Assembly: GCA_000499405.2 (NCBI GenBank)
Contig: HG738136.1
Coordinates: 372,001 to 436,000 of the forward strand
DNA: 64,000 nt
Reading direction: 5' to 3'
DNA from: Onchocerca volvulus
Taxonomy: Eukaryota; Nematoda; Chromadorea; Rhabditida; Onchocercidae
Under the pieces are notes generated by a model. The model worked only from the letters and a program-made list of their open reading frames with translations. It was not told the DNA's origin and ran no database searches. Positions 13,440-25,694 of this stretch are shown piece after piece. A program made the translations under genes and the position numbers. The first letter of the stretch is position 1. Each line of letters starts with the position of its first letter.

Positions 13440-13757
13440 CAATTTCTGTTCATGTTTAACTCATATTTTCTTATTGCAGAATCACAAATATCCAATTTGA
13501 TAAGTTGTATTAAAGTGCAATAATATTGATTGGTTTTTGCAGTTATACAACTTAGCAAAAATGATTATTTAATTACTATTTTTCTCCCGTAATATGATAT
13601 TATTTTCCGTTTCATACAGAGAAAGTATCAAGGACTAATCCTATTTCTGGTCGCTTCATACTGAAAAATATAAAAGTATTGCAGGGTGATAATTCAGTCC
13701 TGATAAGGAAATATTAAAGTATTATTCCGGAACAACTTTTGTAAATATTAGTGATCA
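13440..13757 (+). pseudogene. fragment of family 1 gene (exons 1-2 only)
   Basis: The stretch around TGCAGAATCACAAATATCC matches the end of exon 1 and start of intron 1 of the gene at 18923 (GCAGAATCGCAAATATTG). The following intron text also matches (GGTTTTTGCAGTTATACAAC). The donor GT is lost (AATTTGATAAG against AATTTGGTGAG). At 13687 a recognisable exon 2 begins GGTGATAATTCAGTCCTGAT but stops within 11 codons. No exon 3 or 4 follows. It is a decayed fragment. Confidence 0.6.
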
Positions 13758-14109
13758 TTTATGAAAATATAAAATGGTTATTGATAAATTAAAGCATTTA
13801 TTCATTATCAGTCTAAATTTTGAAATATTTGGAAATCAATCAATAGATCCATCTATAGACATTATAGAAATTTTGGAGATTAAATTAATATGTTGAAAAT
13901 TCCTCAAGTTTCCGAATGTTTTACCTATATATTTTACAAATCTTAAAGTCTGCACAGAAAAGGTTTATGTAAATAAACAGAAAATCATTTTCCATGCTTT
14001 TTTCCCCAAATTTTCATAATTATAATTACTATCGGAGTCATTTCATTAATACTGGAAGTGGTAACTTGTTCTTGGAATGTTTAATAGACAGTTCATTGGA
14101 TTTCGGGTA
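13758..14109. other. AT-rich DNA, no gene seen
   Basis: Nothing supported was found. Confidence 0.5.
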
Positions 14110-14852
14110 TATTCTTACTTTTTGATTTGCTGACCAGAATCATATTATCAGTATGTGTCGGTAAATCGAAATGCCGACATAATCCAAATGTTATTTACAA
14201 TAGAAATTTGTGATCTTATGCAGCGCACAATGGCTTTTGTCTCTCATCTTTCGATCTGCTGTTAATGCTCATGTGCTTTCTCTAAAGGAATGTAAATGGT
14301 TGTAAAACATGTTATGCTGGAATGTTATGCTATAAGAATCAATGATCATGAGCTTTGTCTATACGGTTTGTAAACGGTGAAAATTTTGTTAATTGTCGAA
14401 TATTGCAAGGACTAAAGCTTTGTTCTTTGTTTTAAGCATTACCTATTTCTTATCTTTTGGTCCTTGTTCATACCAATCATTTGTTTGACTAATATATGAA
14501 ACTCCTCCTTCCCAATCAAGGGCGACCATACAAAAAGAGAACTTTCAGGGCATGTCAGGATCAGCGATTCGAGCCGGAATATATTGATGATGAATATCAA
14601 TGTCGTCAGTTCATCAGCAGTAAAGGGACTATATCAGTGACGGGCTCTTCCACATTAGTATCAGTGGCAATCAGTTTTCAGTCAATATCAAGCAATCTCA
14701 ACGACAGCACAATCAACAATCCATCAGATGTTATTTTGTTTATTGTTTTTCAGCTTTCAACAAAGTCAAATTTCTACTATACAGAATACTTGGATTATTT
14801 CAACATTTTGGTTTTTCTGACAATTCCTGGCCGAAGAAGAGTAGTGGAATAA
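14110..14852 (+). pseudogene. possible relic of an unidentified cysteine-containing gene
   Basis: This stretch is richer in G+C than its surroundings and holds protein-like pieces in changing frames: NGCKTCYAGMLCYKN near 14300, HELCLYGL near 14350, and a 118-codon open frame 14496-14852. The open frame starts MKLLLPNQGRPYKKRTFRAC and contains EPEYIDDEYQCRQF, then a Ser/Thr-rich part. Frame changes and stops between the pieces suggest decay, though a spliced gene with short exons is possible for the last frame. I recognise no family. It lies between a family 1 fragment and the minus-strand family 1 gene. Confidence 0.3.
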
Positions 14853-15163
14853 AATATTTGATAATTACTAATTTTCTTTTCTTTGGAAATTGCTCTTTTA
14901 ATTATTAATTAAGCTTTAATAAAAAGAGAAAAGAAAAAAATAATTTAGCTATTGTTCAGGATAAAGATACATGATATTATTTTAGTTTTCTGTTGAAATG
15001 AAAAACATCACTATAATTTATTATTAAGTGTATCAAAAACTTATCACATTTATTAAGATTATAGTAGCATTCACGCAAAGATTATGTAATTTATCCAAAC
15101 AATCATACTAATTACCACAATATTTACATAAATTTCAGGGGAAAACGAATGCTTGAATGAAAT

Positions 15164-16203
15164 TTATGGACAGTACCAAGAAGCTTTTGGTGTACAATAT
15201 GCATAGTTCCGGATTATACTTATTGGACCGAGCATAGTTAATCGTTCAATAATGCATGCACGCAGCAGCGGATCGCAATAACATCCTTTATCACTGAACA
15301 AAATTTCACAAATTTTTTTGTTTAATTTGGAACTAAAAACAACAATGCTCTTGCAAAAAATGAGTGGGCGAAGTTATCTTATTAATTGCATGATTAAAAT
15401 TCCATTAAAAGGGATTACAAAAAAATCCTGAACCAGGAAAATTTAGAAAATAATGCAAATTATTCTTTTTTTGATAATTCGAGGAAGAAGGATTAAAACG
15501 CCTCACAAATTTTCTGAGTGAAATAATTCTATTTTTATCAAATCTATTTGAAATCTAAGGTGGATTTTGTGAAATTTTTTTGGATTCCTGTTTTAATTTC
15601 AATATTGTAATAACTAACGTCCAATTCTGATGCTTGTTCAAACGACACCAGGAAATAGGTTCTCGCATATCGTAGCAATCGACATGGGAAATGCATCTTT
15701 TGTGTCTGAAATAAATGTTTAAAAAATTTCAGAATACTAAAAGCTTTGAATAAAATCGGAAACTTTTATAATATATCTTAACTGCAACTCGTAGAAAGCA
15801 TAAATATTTGGTGCAAGTGAGAAAATTATTTACATCCCATCGGTATTCAAGAAAGTTGCCCCGTAATAATTCGTTGGCATTTTACGCGTTGTATTTTTAT
15901 TCATGTCTGTATCACTGCATAAAGTTTTTGCAATATTCCATTTGAAATGACCAAAAATAGAATCAGTCTTTAACTGCAAATTTCAAATTTTCTATCAGTA
16001 AAAGATAAATTTTAAGCAAAAATGTCGCATCACTAAATGATCAAACAAAAAATACTACTGAAATGATTCATTTTATAAACTGCTCAGTGCAAAAATCAAT
16101 AGCACTGGTATGCTTTAAAACAACTTACCAAATCAGTTAACTGCAATTCTGCAAACAGAAGACGTAAACTAAACACAACCAACAATTGAGCCAAAACTTT
16201 CAT
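15164..16203 (-). CDS. small secreted cysteine-rich protein, family 1 member C
   Basis: Minus-strand exons: 16203-16129, 15973-15834, 15705-15619 and 15293-15164, giving 143 residues. Exons 1, 3 and 4 have exactly the lengths of the 18.9-kb gene (75, 87, 130). Exon 1 encodes a signal peptide (MKVLAQLLVVFSL...). Exon 2 is longer (140 against 74 nt). The expected acceptor now reads CAG followed by T, which would create an immediate TGA, whereas a TTTGCAG acceptor 60 bases upstream restores phase 0 and adds about 20 residues including TLCS. Exon 3 has REPISWCR; exon 4 has the CYCDP motif and ends WYCP. Nine cysteines. The 5' UTR would be five bases after TTACAG. It lies opposite in direction to its relatives. 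Function is unknown; secretion is inferred. Confidence 0.72.
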
Positions 16204-17744
16204 AAAGACTGTAATTTACTTCCGATAGTTCATAATTTTTTTTTTTCTGCTGAAGAAAACATTTACATAATCAATTCATTTTTGTGGAAATAATATCCGT
16301 CGAGATATTTATTTATCTGATCTACTTTCGTACTATTATGAACAAGTGAATCCTAAAATTCTTCGTCCGTAATTTTCAAGTTTCGATGCTATTTTAATTT
16401 TATGCTATCACAAGTTGCAAATAAATTATTGCGATACGTCTAATGGAATAAGTGATAGCTATGTTTATCGATCAATTGATAAAACTCACCTCGAAGATTC
16501 TTTTTTAAGAATCACTGAAAACATTTGTGATTGATGATTCCTTAAATAAATCTTTTTTTTTTTTTTTGTAGCAACAACACTGCAATAACTTTGCAACATT
16601 TTTATTGTATTTCGTATAATATTCTTTTATATTCAGTCATTTTTATGCCATATATAAATATAAGAAAAGTAAATAAATCCAGTACAAAACTTTACAGAAA
16701 CTGACAAATCTTGTAAATTAACCTTAAGGTGCCAAAAATTACCAAATTTTTTGAATGTCTCAATCATAATCAAATAGTTTTGCAATTTTAAGCAGCAAAA
16801 TAACAGTTGATTTAGTTTTTTTTATTAAGGACAATTTGATAATTGCTTCCGATGATCTTTATAGATTAAAGAAATATTTATCTGGATCATTTTCTTCTAA
16901 AAATTGAAATTCATCGTTGGTTTATTATTAAGTTTAGTTAGGGCAAGTTGGTCAAAAATTATTCAATTATCTCATGTTATCATCTATATTTCAATAAATT
17001 TACTGATTATTCGTAGATAATAATCTCTTGAAATCAATTAAGCTTGTTAGATTCAGGTTTAAATATATATATATTTCTGCTCAAATTTTCACGTTATTAT
17101 TGATACAGTAAAACATCCTCGATCTCACTACTGCTACCATCGGAATAATTATCAAATTGTTTTCAACAAAAAACTAAATTAACCGTTATTTTACTATTCG
17201 AAATCATTTTATATGGATATTTTAAGATTTCGAGATAAACAATTGGAAATTTTTTGAATGAATAGATGAAACGAATCGAGTTCACAATCTAGTGCTAAAA
17301 CTGTTTATGATTCATCGGTCTATTACTGCATCGGTAAAAAAGTCTAACTTTTAAGCAAAAGTATCGAAAATTTTAAGACTCATGCAAAATATTGCTAAAA
17401 ATATTCAATTTTATCATTTCCATGAATAAATTGATTCGACATTGGAATTCTTTATTGAACGTAAGGAATTAAAGTAAAATGATAATTTTATCGTTTCTAC
17501 TATTTATCAACGAGACTGCTAAAATAATTTTGATACTATACCTCCATTACCGTATTTTCTAATAGAATCATGATATGATTTGAAGCATTGTCAGGTAGAA
17601 TCACATGCAATATCAATATATCCATAACAAGTTTATTTAGTTCCAGCTTACTATTCATTTCCAATTTTTTCAGTAAATGTTTACATGACAATAAATTGTT
17701 CGACATTCTTTTAAAAAATCCTTCTGTCCTTTTTGATAAAGATG
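16204..17744. other. AT-rich DNA, no gene seen
   Basis: No supported exon. It separates the minus-strand family 1 gene from the duplicated block and should hold the promoter of that gene near 16210-16400. Confidence 0.5.
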
Positions 17745-18922
17745 AATATTCGCCAAATTAAATTTTCAGATAATTCATTACTTCAGAATATAATTGATAT
17801 GATATTCAATTTCAATCACTGTACCAATATATTTTAATACTTTAAAAAAAAAAATTTCTCTTAAATTTAGTATAATTTTTTTCAATTTCATAAATTTTAT
17901 TATTATTATGTGTTACTAGTAAGACTTAGAATGCAAGATGATTAAATTGGTATTATTTTCGCAAACTTTAAAAACTTTTTTTTTTTTTTATGTTCTTTCA
18001 TCTCAATAATGTATAATGAATAAAAATTAAAAAGTCAATAATAGGAAGATAAAAGTATAATAGCTTCAATTTTGATTTCAAATTCCAACTTTTTTGGTAA
18101 AAAAATTTGCTATAGAAGCTAATGAAAATTTTCAAGAAAATAATCGATAATTAATATCCGAGCTTATCAAAAGTAAACTTAAATAAAGTTTTATCGGCTT
18201 TAAAATAATGAATTACAAAACGCCAATAAACATATGAAAATGTGAATGATCGAGTGAGGAAATAGTTGATTTGATGTTTTTTCATGCAGCTTATCTTGAT
18301 AACGTATGATAAGAATCCAATGATGGATTTCAACTGAAAGAAAAAGATTCAGAAATATTTTAATTTATTGTAAAATTTGTCAGTTTTTGTAATAATTTAG
18401 AATGCATTTGTTTTTCGTTTTTACAGTATGCTGTGCACATAAAAATGGTTGAATATGAAATGATAACTTTTAAAATGTAATAAAAATGAAATTTCTCAAT
18501 ATTATAGAGATATAAAAAAATGGAATTTTTATAGAAGAATTAGCAATCAGAAATGCTTTCAATGATTCTTGGCAAAGATTCTTCAAGGTAAATTTTATCA
18601 CGTTGATTAAAAAAACTCTGCCGTTATTTATCCCACTAATCACATCGAAATAATTCATTCAAAAGTTTTGTTGTCATAAACCAAAAATGGAACTAAAAAT
18701 GAAAAAATTAAGGACGGGGGATTTATAATTTTCTTTTTTCCATAACAGCATGGAAATACGGCAGATAAATAAATATTAAGATTTTAAAAAATGATCATCA
18801 CAAAAGCGTCCGTCTAAATATTTATTCATCTGTTTTATCACCGTATTTTTAGAACTATTATAAAACGGTTCTTTTAGCAGAAAGAAAGTTAATATAATTT
18901 CTCAAAGCAAATTACAACCGCA

Positions 18923-20024
18923 ATGAACATTTTGGTCCAACTTCTACTTGTATTTAGCTTATGTTTTCTGACAGCAGAATCGCAAATATTGAATTTGGTG
19001 AGTTGAATTAAAATATGGCAATATTGATCGATTTTTGCAGTTGTGCAATTTACAAGGATCATTCAAGAATATTTTTCGTTTGACAATTCAATAATGTGAC
19101 ATTTTTGCTTGAAACTCATTTTTCACAAATAGAAAGCATAAAATTTTCACAAAAGCAAATTGATTATGTGAATGCTTCCGTCAGCAGATGGAAAATTAAT
19201 CAAGAACTAATCTTTTTTGGTTGTTTAATATCAAACAGTGTAAAAATTTTGTAGGATGGTACGTACAGTCTTGATAATTATGTGCCAAAGGATTGTAATG
19301 GAGCAAGTTTTATAAATACCGATGGGACGTAAGCATTTTTCACATGACTACCAAATATTTGTGCTTTCTAGAAATTGCGGTTAAGTGTATTATAAATATC
19401 TTCGATTTTATTCAAAACTGTAATATTCTGAAATTTTTCAAACATTCATTTTAGACCAAAAAGATGCACTTATCATTCTGATTGCCACGATGTGCGAGAA
19501 CCTATTTATTGGTGTCGTTTGGCCTCGAATCAATTATGGACGTTAGTTGTTACAATATTGAAATTTAAGCAAGAAACTAAAAAAATTTCACACAATCCAT
19601 CGTAGGTCTCAAATTAGTTCGATAAAAACGGAATTATTATATTCGGAAAATTTGTGAGGCGTTTAATCCTTCCTTCTTGAATTACCGAAAAAAGGATAAT
19701 TTGCAATTATTATCATTATCTAATTTGCAATTAATTATCTTTTGAATTTTTTTGGCATAAGATTTATTTGTAATCTCTTTTAACCGAATTTTTAACCAAA
19801 TAATTAATAAGATCAATTCGCTCACTTATTCATTACAAGAGCATTATTACTTTTACTTCATATTAAATAACAAAATTTGTGAAAGTTTGTTCAGTAACAA
19901 AGACTGTCATTGCGATCCGGTTCTGAAAACATGCATCATTGAACGGATAACTTTACTCGGTCCAGTAAGTAAAATCCTGAACTATGCATATTGCACACCG
20001 AAAGCTTCTTGGTACTGTCCATGA
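18923..20024 (+). CDS. small secreted cysteine-rich protein, family 1 member B
   Basis: Exons 18923-18997, 19255-19328, 19455-19541 and 19895-20024 join to 121 residues. All introns are GT-AG, phases 0, 2, 2. Exon 1 is a clear signal peptide ending near the sequence AESQ. Exon 2 has one cysteine (KDCNGA). Exon 3 carries RCTYHSDC and EPIYWCR. Exon 4 carries DCHCDP, TCII, YCTP and the terminal WYCP. There are nine cysteines in the mature part; the first cysteine of member A is absent. The 3' splice signal expected just before the start in its paralogues reads ACAA instead of ACAG at 18914-18917, so the mRNA may use the upstream CTTTTAGCAG near 18870. It is the intact partner of the broken copy at 29919. 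The domain is unrecognised; function is unknown. Confidence 0.82.
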
Positions 20025-22897
20025 ATTTCATTCAAGACTTCGTTTTCTTCTGAAATTTATTTAAATATTGTGTTCATTACTACAAGTGTTTGAATAATTT
20101 ACACAATCTTTGATAAATGTTACTGCAGTTGTAATACATGTGATATATATTCGATATACTTTATAGTAAACCGCAGTGAAATTTTTCACTTCAACAGAAA
20201 AGGAAAATAATATCATATTTACCTAGTTTATTATCGAATTTTTATCTTCTCTTTTGATTAAAATTCAATCAAAATCATGTGTATAATTGAAAGCGATAAT
20301 TTCTATCGATAAAACACCATTATTGAATGCTCATAACAAATCAAAAGAGACGAAATTTATATTAAATTTATATTAAGTTGCTTGACAGATTGTCAGCATA
20401 CCACAAAAAGTCAAAAAAGAATGTATAGAAAATCAACCAAAATTTAAATTCAGAAGCCTTTTGAAATCATTAATAATACACCATTACAATGGTGTAATAT
20501 TAATGATTTCAAATTTACAGTGAAATTGCATTTTCTGATTTGTTTTTTCTTCAGTTTTTTAACTGACGACAATGTGTAAAGATTAGAAAATGAAGATGTT
20601 AATGTATATAATATGATTAGAACATAATGATTCTTTTATAATTCAGAAAATTTAGTGACAGAAATTACAATCGAGAATAATACTCATTCAGCAAAAACCG
20701 TATATTGAACGGTTTTTCATCATATTTACAGCTTGTTATCTTTTGAATCACTTGCCTATTCTGCTAAGCATCGTTTTATCTCAAAATGAAAAGAAAAAAT
20801 CAGGTTTCTTAGATTAATCCTAGAAAAATAATTTTTTCGAGTGACACTACATGGCAGGGAGAATAATAATAAAGTAGTGAGTCTCCACAAAATATCTCCT
20901 TTATAAAAAACTTTTCGTTGCTATCCAAAAAAAAAAAAAAAAGAAAAGAATTGGATGACAATGGATATCTTGAAAAGTTCCAACAAAGATTCATGGATTT
21001 TGCAATGATGTAATATGCATATGCTCTGATTATCCTACACAACTTTTTTTTCCTGAATATCTGAATATTGAACATAAATATAATGAAGCATTTAGAACTA
21101 CCAATATTCATAAAATTATTTGTCATATTTTTTTCAAATAATATCCGTTACTTCGGCAAATTACACTGAAATGATTTTTCAATAATTTCTTTACTTTGTT
21201 GTAATAAAATCGAATATTTTCTTTTCCAAATTTCTGAATCAGTTAAATTAAACTTTATGAAATTTAATTTTGTTTGAGATAAGCTAAAAACTAAAGTTGT
21301 CTTTAGATCATAAATATACAGTAATTGAAAAACAAAATTGAACGATACTAAACGATTAAAACCTCAAATTAAATCATTTCTGCAACGCTCCATAAACTGT
21401 GCACGATGATAAATGATGTCATCTCCTTTTTTCCGTGATTTATGGTAATTATTGATTTTCCTATTATTGATTTCATAATTACTTGATTTGCTTAGTGTTT
21501 GAATAGAAGGTAACAGAAAATTCGAAATAGCATGAATTATTATCATCATTGAAATCATATTGCATTTGTCAATTATTTTTGATTGGGTTGAAGATACTGA
21601 ACTTTTTATAGAGAGTTAAATGCATTTTTTTTTTTATTTTATTTTACATTGTCAGTTTCCTTTCATTAAAACTCTCGCATGAATAGACGAATTGGGAATA
21701 CTGAGAAATGCATCTGTTTTTGTTTTTGTTTTCTTTCTTTCACGTTTGAATCGCTTTCTCAGTTGATCATTTCAAATGAGTGATCATAACTGATTGATCT
21801 GAAATGTTTGCTAAGTTGTATAGCATGGCATGTATAATCAGCATTCTTGATCTTGTTTTCTTCCATTACTTTCCTTCAGTGATTTTCACTGATATTTGTC
21901 ATCAATGAATTTGCAGCTTTCAGAATCGAATTGAAATTAGCAACATTACAACAGTCTTCTCTCTTCTGGTATGATTTTTGAATTAATTTTTCAAATTTTT
22001 TGCTTCGATCAGATTATTCAAGTTAAAATTAACTTCTTTTAATATTAATATTTCAAAATTAAATTAATTGCCAAAATTTTTTTATGAAGTTTTTTTGATA
22101 TACTTTTCCACTTCTCCAGTTTGCTTATCATTTTACTTAGTTTAATAGATTTTATGTTATTGATAACTGAAGATAACCGAATTTTTCAACATTATCACAG
22201 TTTTAAGGGAATGTTCATTGAACTTGGAGTATAATTTTCAATTCATTACATTATTAGTACAACTAAATATATCATTTGCAGTCTCCATCGCATGTTCCAC
22301 GTTGTAATTTTACAAGTTCCCATAACTGAAATCATAATTCAGGTATCAAAATTTCTTGAAAATTTGATGGACAATTTCAACTTAAATATCATTGAATGAT
22401 TACATTTCCAAATAGAGAGTTTGTATCCTCAGTTGAAAATTTTCAGTGAATATAAAATTGAAGTGAAATATCTGAAATTAAAAAAAAAAAAAAACCTTTA
22501 ATTTTGTATTTGCAGATGGTAAATGGCTTAATAAATTATTATTATTCGTATAATCGAATGAAATCGATTGTAGGCAATCAAATGTCAGAACATTTCAAAA
22601 TGTCATATTTGTAGTCAATCCTTACAAAAAGCAAGTTGATTGAAATACATTATTTTTCACTGTAAATCTGCATAATGATATCTCTTCGATGTGAAATTTA
22701 CACTCGTTTCATCTGAATCTCTTGGAGATGAAACTGAATTAAAATTAATTATAGTTTGAATTGTCAAAACAAATGTCATAGATCGATTTCGAGATCGTTT
22801 TTCAGAAATTGTTGAAAAATTTAGCAATTGTGAATCCTGAAAATATAATGAAATTAAAATAAATAACAGAGCTTCAAAATCATTAAAATCTAATACT
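20025..22897. other. AT-rich DNA within the duplicated block, no gene seen
   Basis: Open frames here are not kept in the second copy (31005-33525), so they are unlikely to be coding. It contains the hairpin at 20461-20512. Confidence 0.55.
20461..20512. repeat. near-perfect 25-bp hairpin, copy 1 only
   Basis: Arms 20461-20485 and 20488-20512 are complementary at 24 of 25 positions around a 2-nt loop. The paralogous site near 31853-31890 has only the left arm and then GCAGCGC where the right arm would be. Confidence 0.9.
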
Positions 22898-23434
22898 TGT
22901 CGGAAAATCCGAAAATTGATATAAACAAGGGGTGTTAAAGGTCATGAAGCGCTAATTTCAAACGTACCAACAGGCCGATAATATTAGGGTAAACATTTTT
23001 CCCGCCAAAGCGGTAAACATGTTTGCCGCCAAACGCTCCAACTAACGGTTAAACAAAGAGAGATCCTGAGGCGCCAAATTGGAGATCAGGAAAGAAGGAG
23101 GGATTCCGAAAGGATATATAAGGATCGGATTTGGAGCAGAAGGACATGCTTATTCCACGATCAGCCAACGAGCACCTGCGTTACTACAACAGTCCTCTAA
23201 AAGGGTTTCCTACCAGCATTATTATACAACGACCCCAGCAATTCGATTCCAATCAACAAAACAGTCAGCAAGAGGGACAAGAAATCTTCTGTTTTACGAG
23301 TAACCAAGGAAAGAAACACAGTGATTAACTATTTGGATACATTCGAATAATTGTTGTTTCGTAATTGCTCCCTATTTAATAAATACCTTTTTCTAAAAGG
23401 AATTGCCACATTCGCAAAAAATATTTTCACGACA
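22898..23434 (+). mobile_element. solo LTR of a retrotransposon, 537 bp
   Basis: The element begins TGTCGG and ends CGACA, giving the TG...CA ends and short terminal inverted repeat of an LTR. It is flanked by ATACT on the left and ATGCT on the right, a 5-bp target duplication with one change. The second copy of the segment has an uninterrupted TAATACTAAATT at the same place (about 37625), the empty site. Inside are a TATATAAGG box at about 23116 and an AATAAA at about 23378, and the body is more GC-rich than its surroundings. No internal retrotransposon genes are present, so it is a solo LTR. The family (BEL/Pao or Gypsy) cannot be decided from the LTR alone. The strand is inferred from the order of TATA box and AATAAA. 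Confidence 0.8.
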
Positions 23435-25694
23435 ATGCTAAGATTTTTTTAATAGAGAACATAATTGATAAAAATTTGTCAAATTTCGGATTTTTCGAAG
23501 TTTGTCAGAAATTATCATTTTCTTATTTTATTACCAAAAGTGAAAAATTTTAGCAAATGATCAGGGTAAAGATTACCAATATTTTAAATCACTCATTTCA
23601 AACGAACTATGTGCAATGAATTAATTTCAGTAAGCTGCTTTGTAATTGAGAAAATTCTTATTTTTATTAATAAAATCTCTAAAACTACTCATCAGATCAC
23701 TCATTAGCCGTACAAAATAATTGCATAGGGAAATTAAGAGCGGAAACTCAATGAAGAAGTGAAAATCACTTTCATTCAAAAATGAAGTTTGAATAAGGAA
23801 GCCAATTATTTTAAAGTAAGAAAAACAATTTAAGAAAAGAAAGAATTTTTTACCAAATTTTTCTGCTTTTTATTATACAATTATCAAACTGCAATATTTC
23901 AAGAAGGAAATTGTCTGTTAATATTCTCCTTAATTTATTAATTTATGCGTAACAATGATTTCATGGAATTTATTTAATTCCCGCAATTAAATTAAAACCG
24001 TCGATACCATTAGATGAGCAGTATGAAATCAGCTATAATCCCAGGTTTGAGTTTTGAAAGAATCAGTTTTCTTGAACTATCATCTGATTCAAATTTTGAT
24101 GCACTACGTCAAATAATGCTTATACATTTCACCTGGTATATTGGAGAACAGTTAAATTTCTATTCACACAAATGTACTTATGATGAAAATTTAAAAATTT
24201 TCTTCACAAACCTGTTTTCCTACAAAAAAAGTAGACATTGAAGTAAATTTATTGCATCTTTTTCGTGAATAAATTGCCAAGTTACAATTCTTCGGGAAAC
24301 TTTGGATTTCAAAGAACGAAGGAAGGTATGACAGTCCTTTTTTTTCCTAACTTGCTATCAATATTATTGAAGAATTGAGTGTAATATTTTGAATTGCTTC
24401 TTATGTGACTGCATGTCCGATGTGACATTCCTTCAAAAAAATATATTTCAGTCTCTATGTATACGCACAGTATGGTTTATGTTTCCTCAAATTTGTCTTC
24501 AAACTTTTTTATCAATTTATGTGAAATTTCTCGTAGATATATAAGAATAAGTTTGTATATCTAACAGAAAAGTTAAAAAAAGAAAGTAAAAAGAATTAAT
24601 CACCGTTATTGGTTATTAATTCTTTTTTCTTTTTTTTCTTCGTCTAGCAGATTAAATTTCGAAATATTTACCTAGTTTAATCATATTTGATTTTGATCAT
24701 TTTAATAAATATTTAAATTAATGCCATATATATTTTTGTACATATATATTTAAAAAGGCCGCATAAATGAAATGACGAAACACTCTGAATTGATTTATTT
24801 TTAATGAAAAAAAAAATGAAAAAATAGGAAAGTACCATAAAGTCAGTAATAAATTTCCGCCCTTTTTTTGGTAATGAAATTTGATGCAAATAATTTTCAA
24901 TTCAAAATTAAACAAGTTTCGAAATTTTTTTTCAAATCTAATCACCTTAATTTTTGATTTTTCCATTGTTTACAGGTAATGTTGTCAATTTCAGGATTTT
25001 CAATTTTGACATTACTAAAATTTAGTCATGAACATTTTAGATTTTTGCTTGGTCAAACTAAAATTGATATAATCAATTTTATCGTTCATTATCATATTTT
25101 ACTTTTTTGGTTCGTATAAAATTATATGAATTTTTATTCCATTTGCTATCCAGCATTTACCTTAATGTTGTTTATTACTATTTCTTTATCATATTAAGAT
25201 ATTCCAATATAAATTACAGAATCCCAGAAAAGATTTCTAAAAAATAATATGCAATTGCATAGATAATGCATACAAAAGAAATGCGGTAAAAAAACAAAAT
25301 GCAGAAAAAAAAGAAAAATTCTTTGCCGTAAAATAAATTTCATTGCACTAATCAAATGCTATTGCTTAAAAAAATTTGAAGATGTTGATAATAGTAGAAA
25401 TTTCTAGTTTTTAAAAAATAAAAAAAATAAAAAAACGATTTTTCGTATTCGCCTTTTAACCCTTCCACCAATTCTTTATATTTGTGGCAAATTATCTCCT
25501 CCTTTAAATTTGATTTCAAAACACATTTTTTGAAATTTTCAATTCTTTTTCGTTCTATTTCTTATTTCTCATAAAAAAATCTGTATGGAGGAAAAAAAGA
25601 TTTTCTAAGATAAACTTGAAGGAACTGCAAAATGAACAGATTATGAATATTGTTGAGCAATCATCTAATTGATTTTAACGCTTCAGTTTTTTTA
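23435..25694. other. AT-rich DNA within the duplicated block, no gene seen
   Basis: Open frames such as 24014-24241 are broken in the second copy (40.27-40.5 kb), so I do not call them. A 13-bp perfect inverted pair around AAAGAATTAAT lies at about 24589-24631 and is absent from the second copy. Confidence 0.5.

Noticed and set aside
23079..23328. Two overlapping open frames of 65-74 codons
   Set aside because: They lie wholly inside the solo LTR, between its TATA box region and AATAAA, and are not conserved genes as far as I can tell.
24014..24241. 75-codon frame in duplicated copy 1
   Set aside because: The homologous stretch at about 40.28-40.5 kb is broken by stops and shifts, so it is not under coding constraint.
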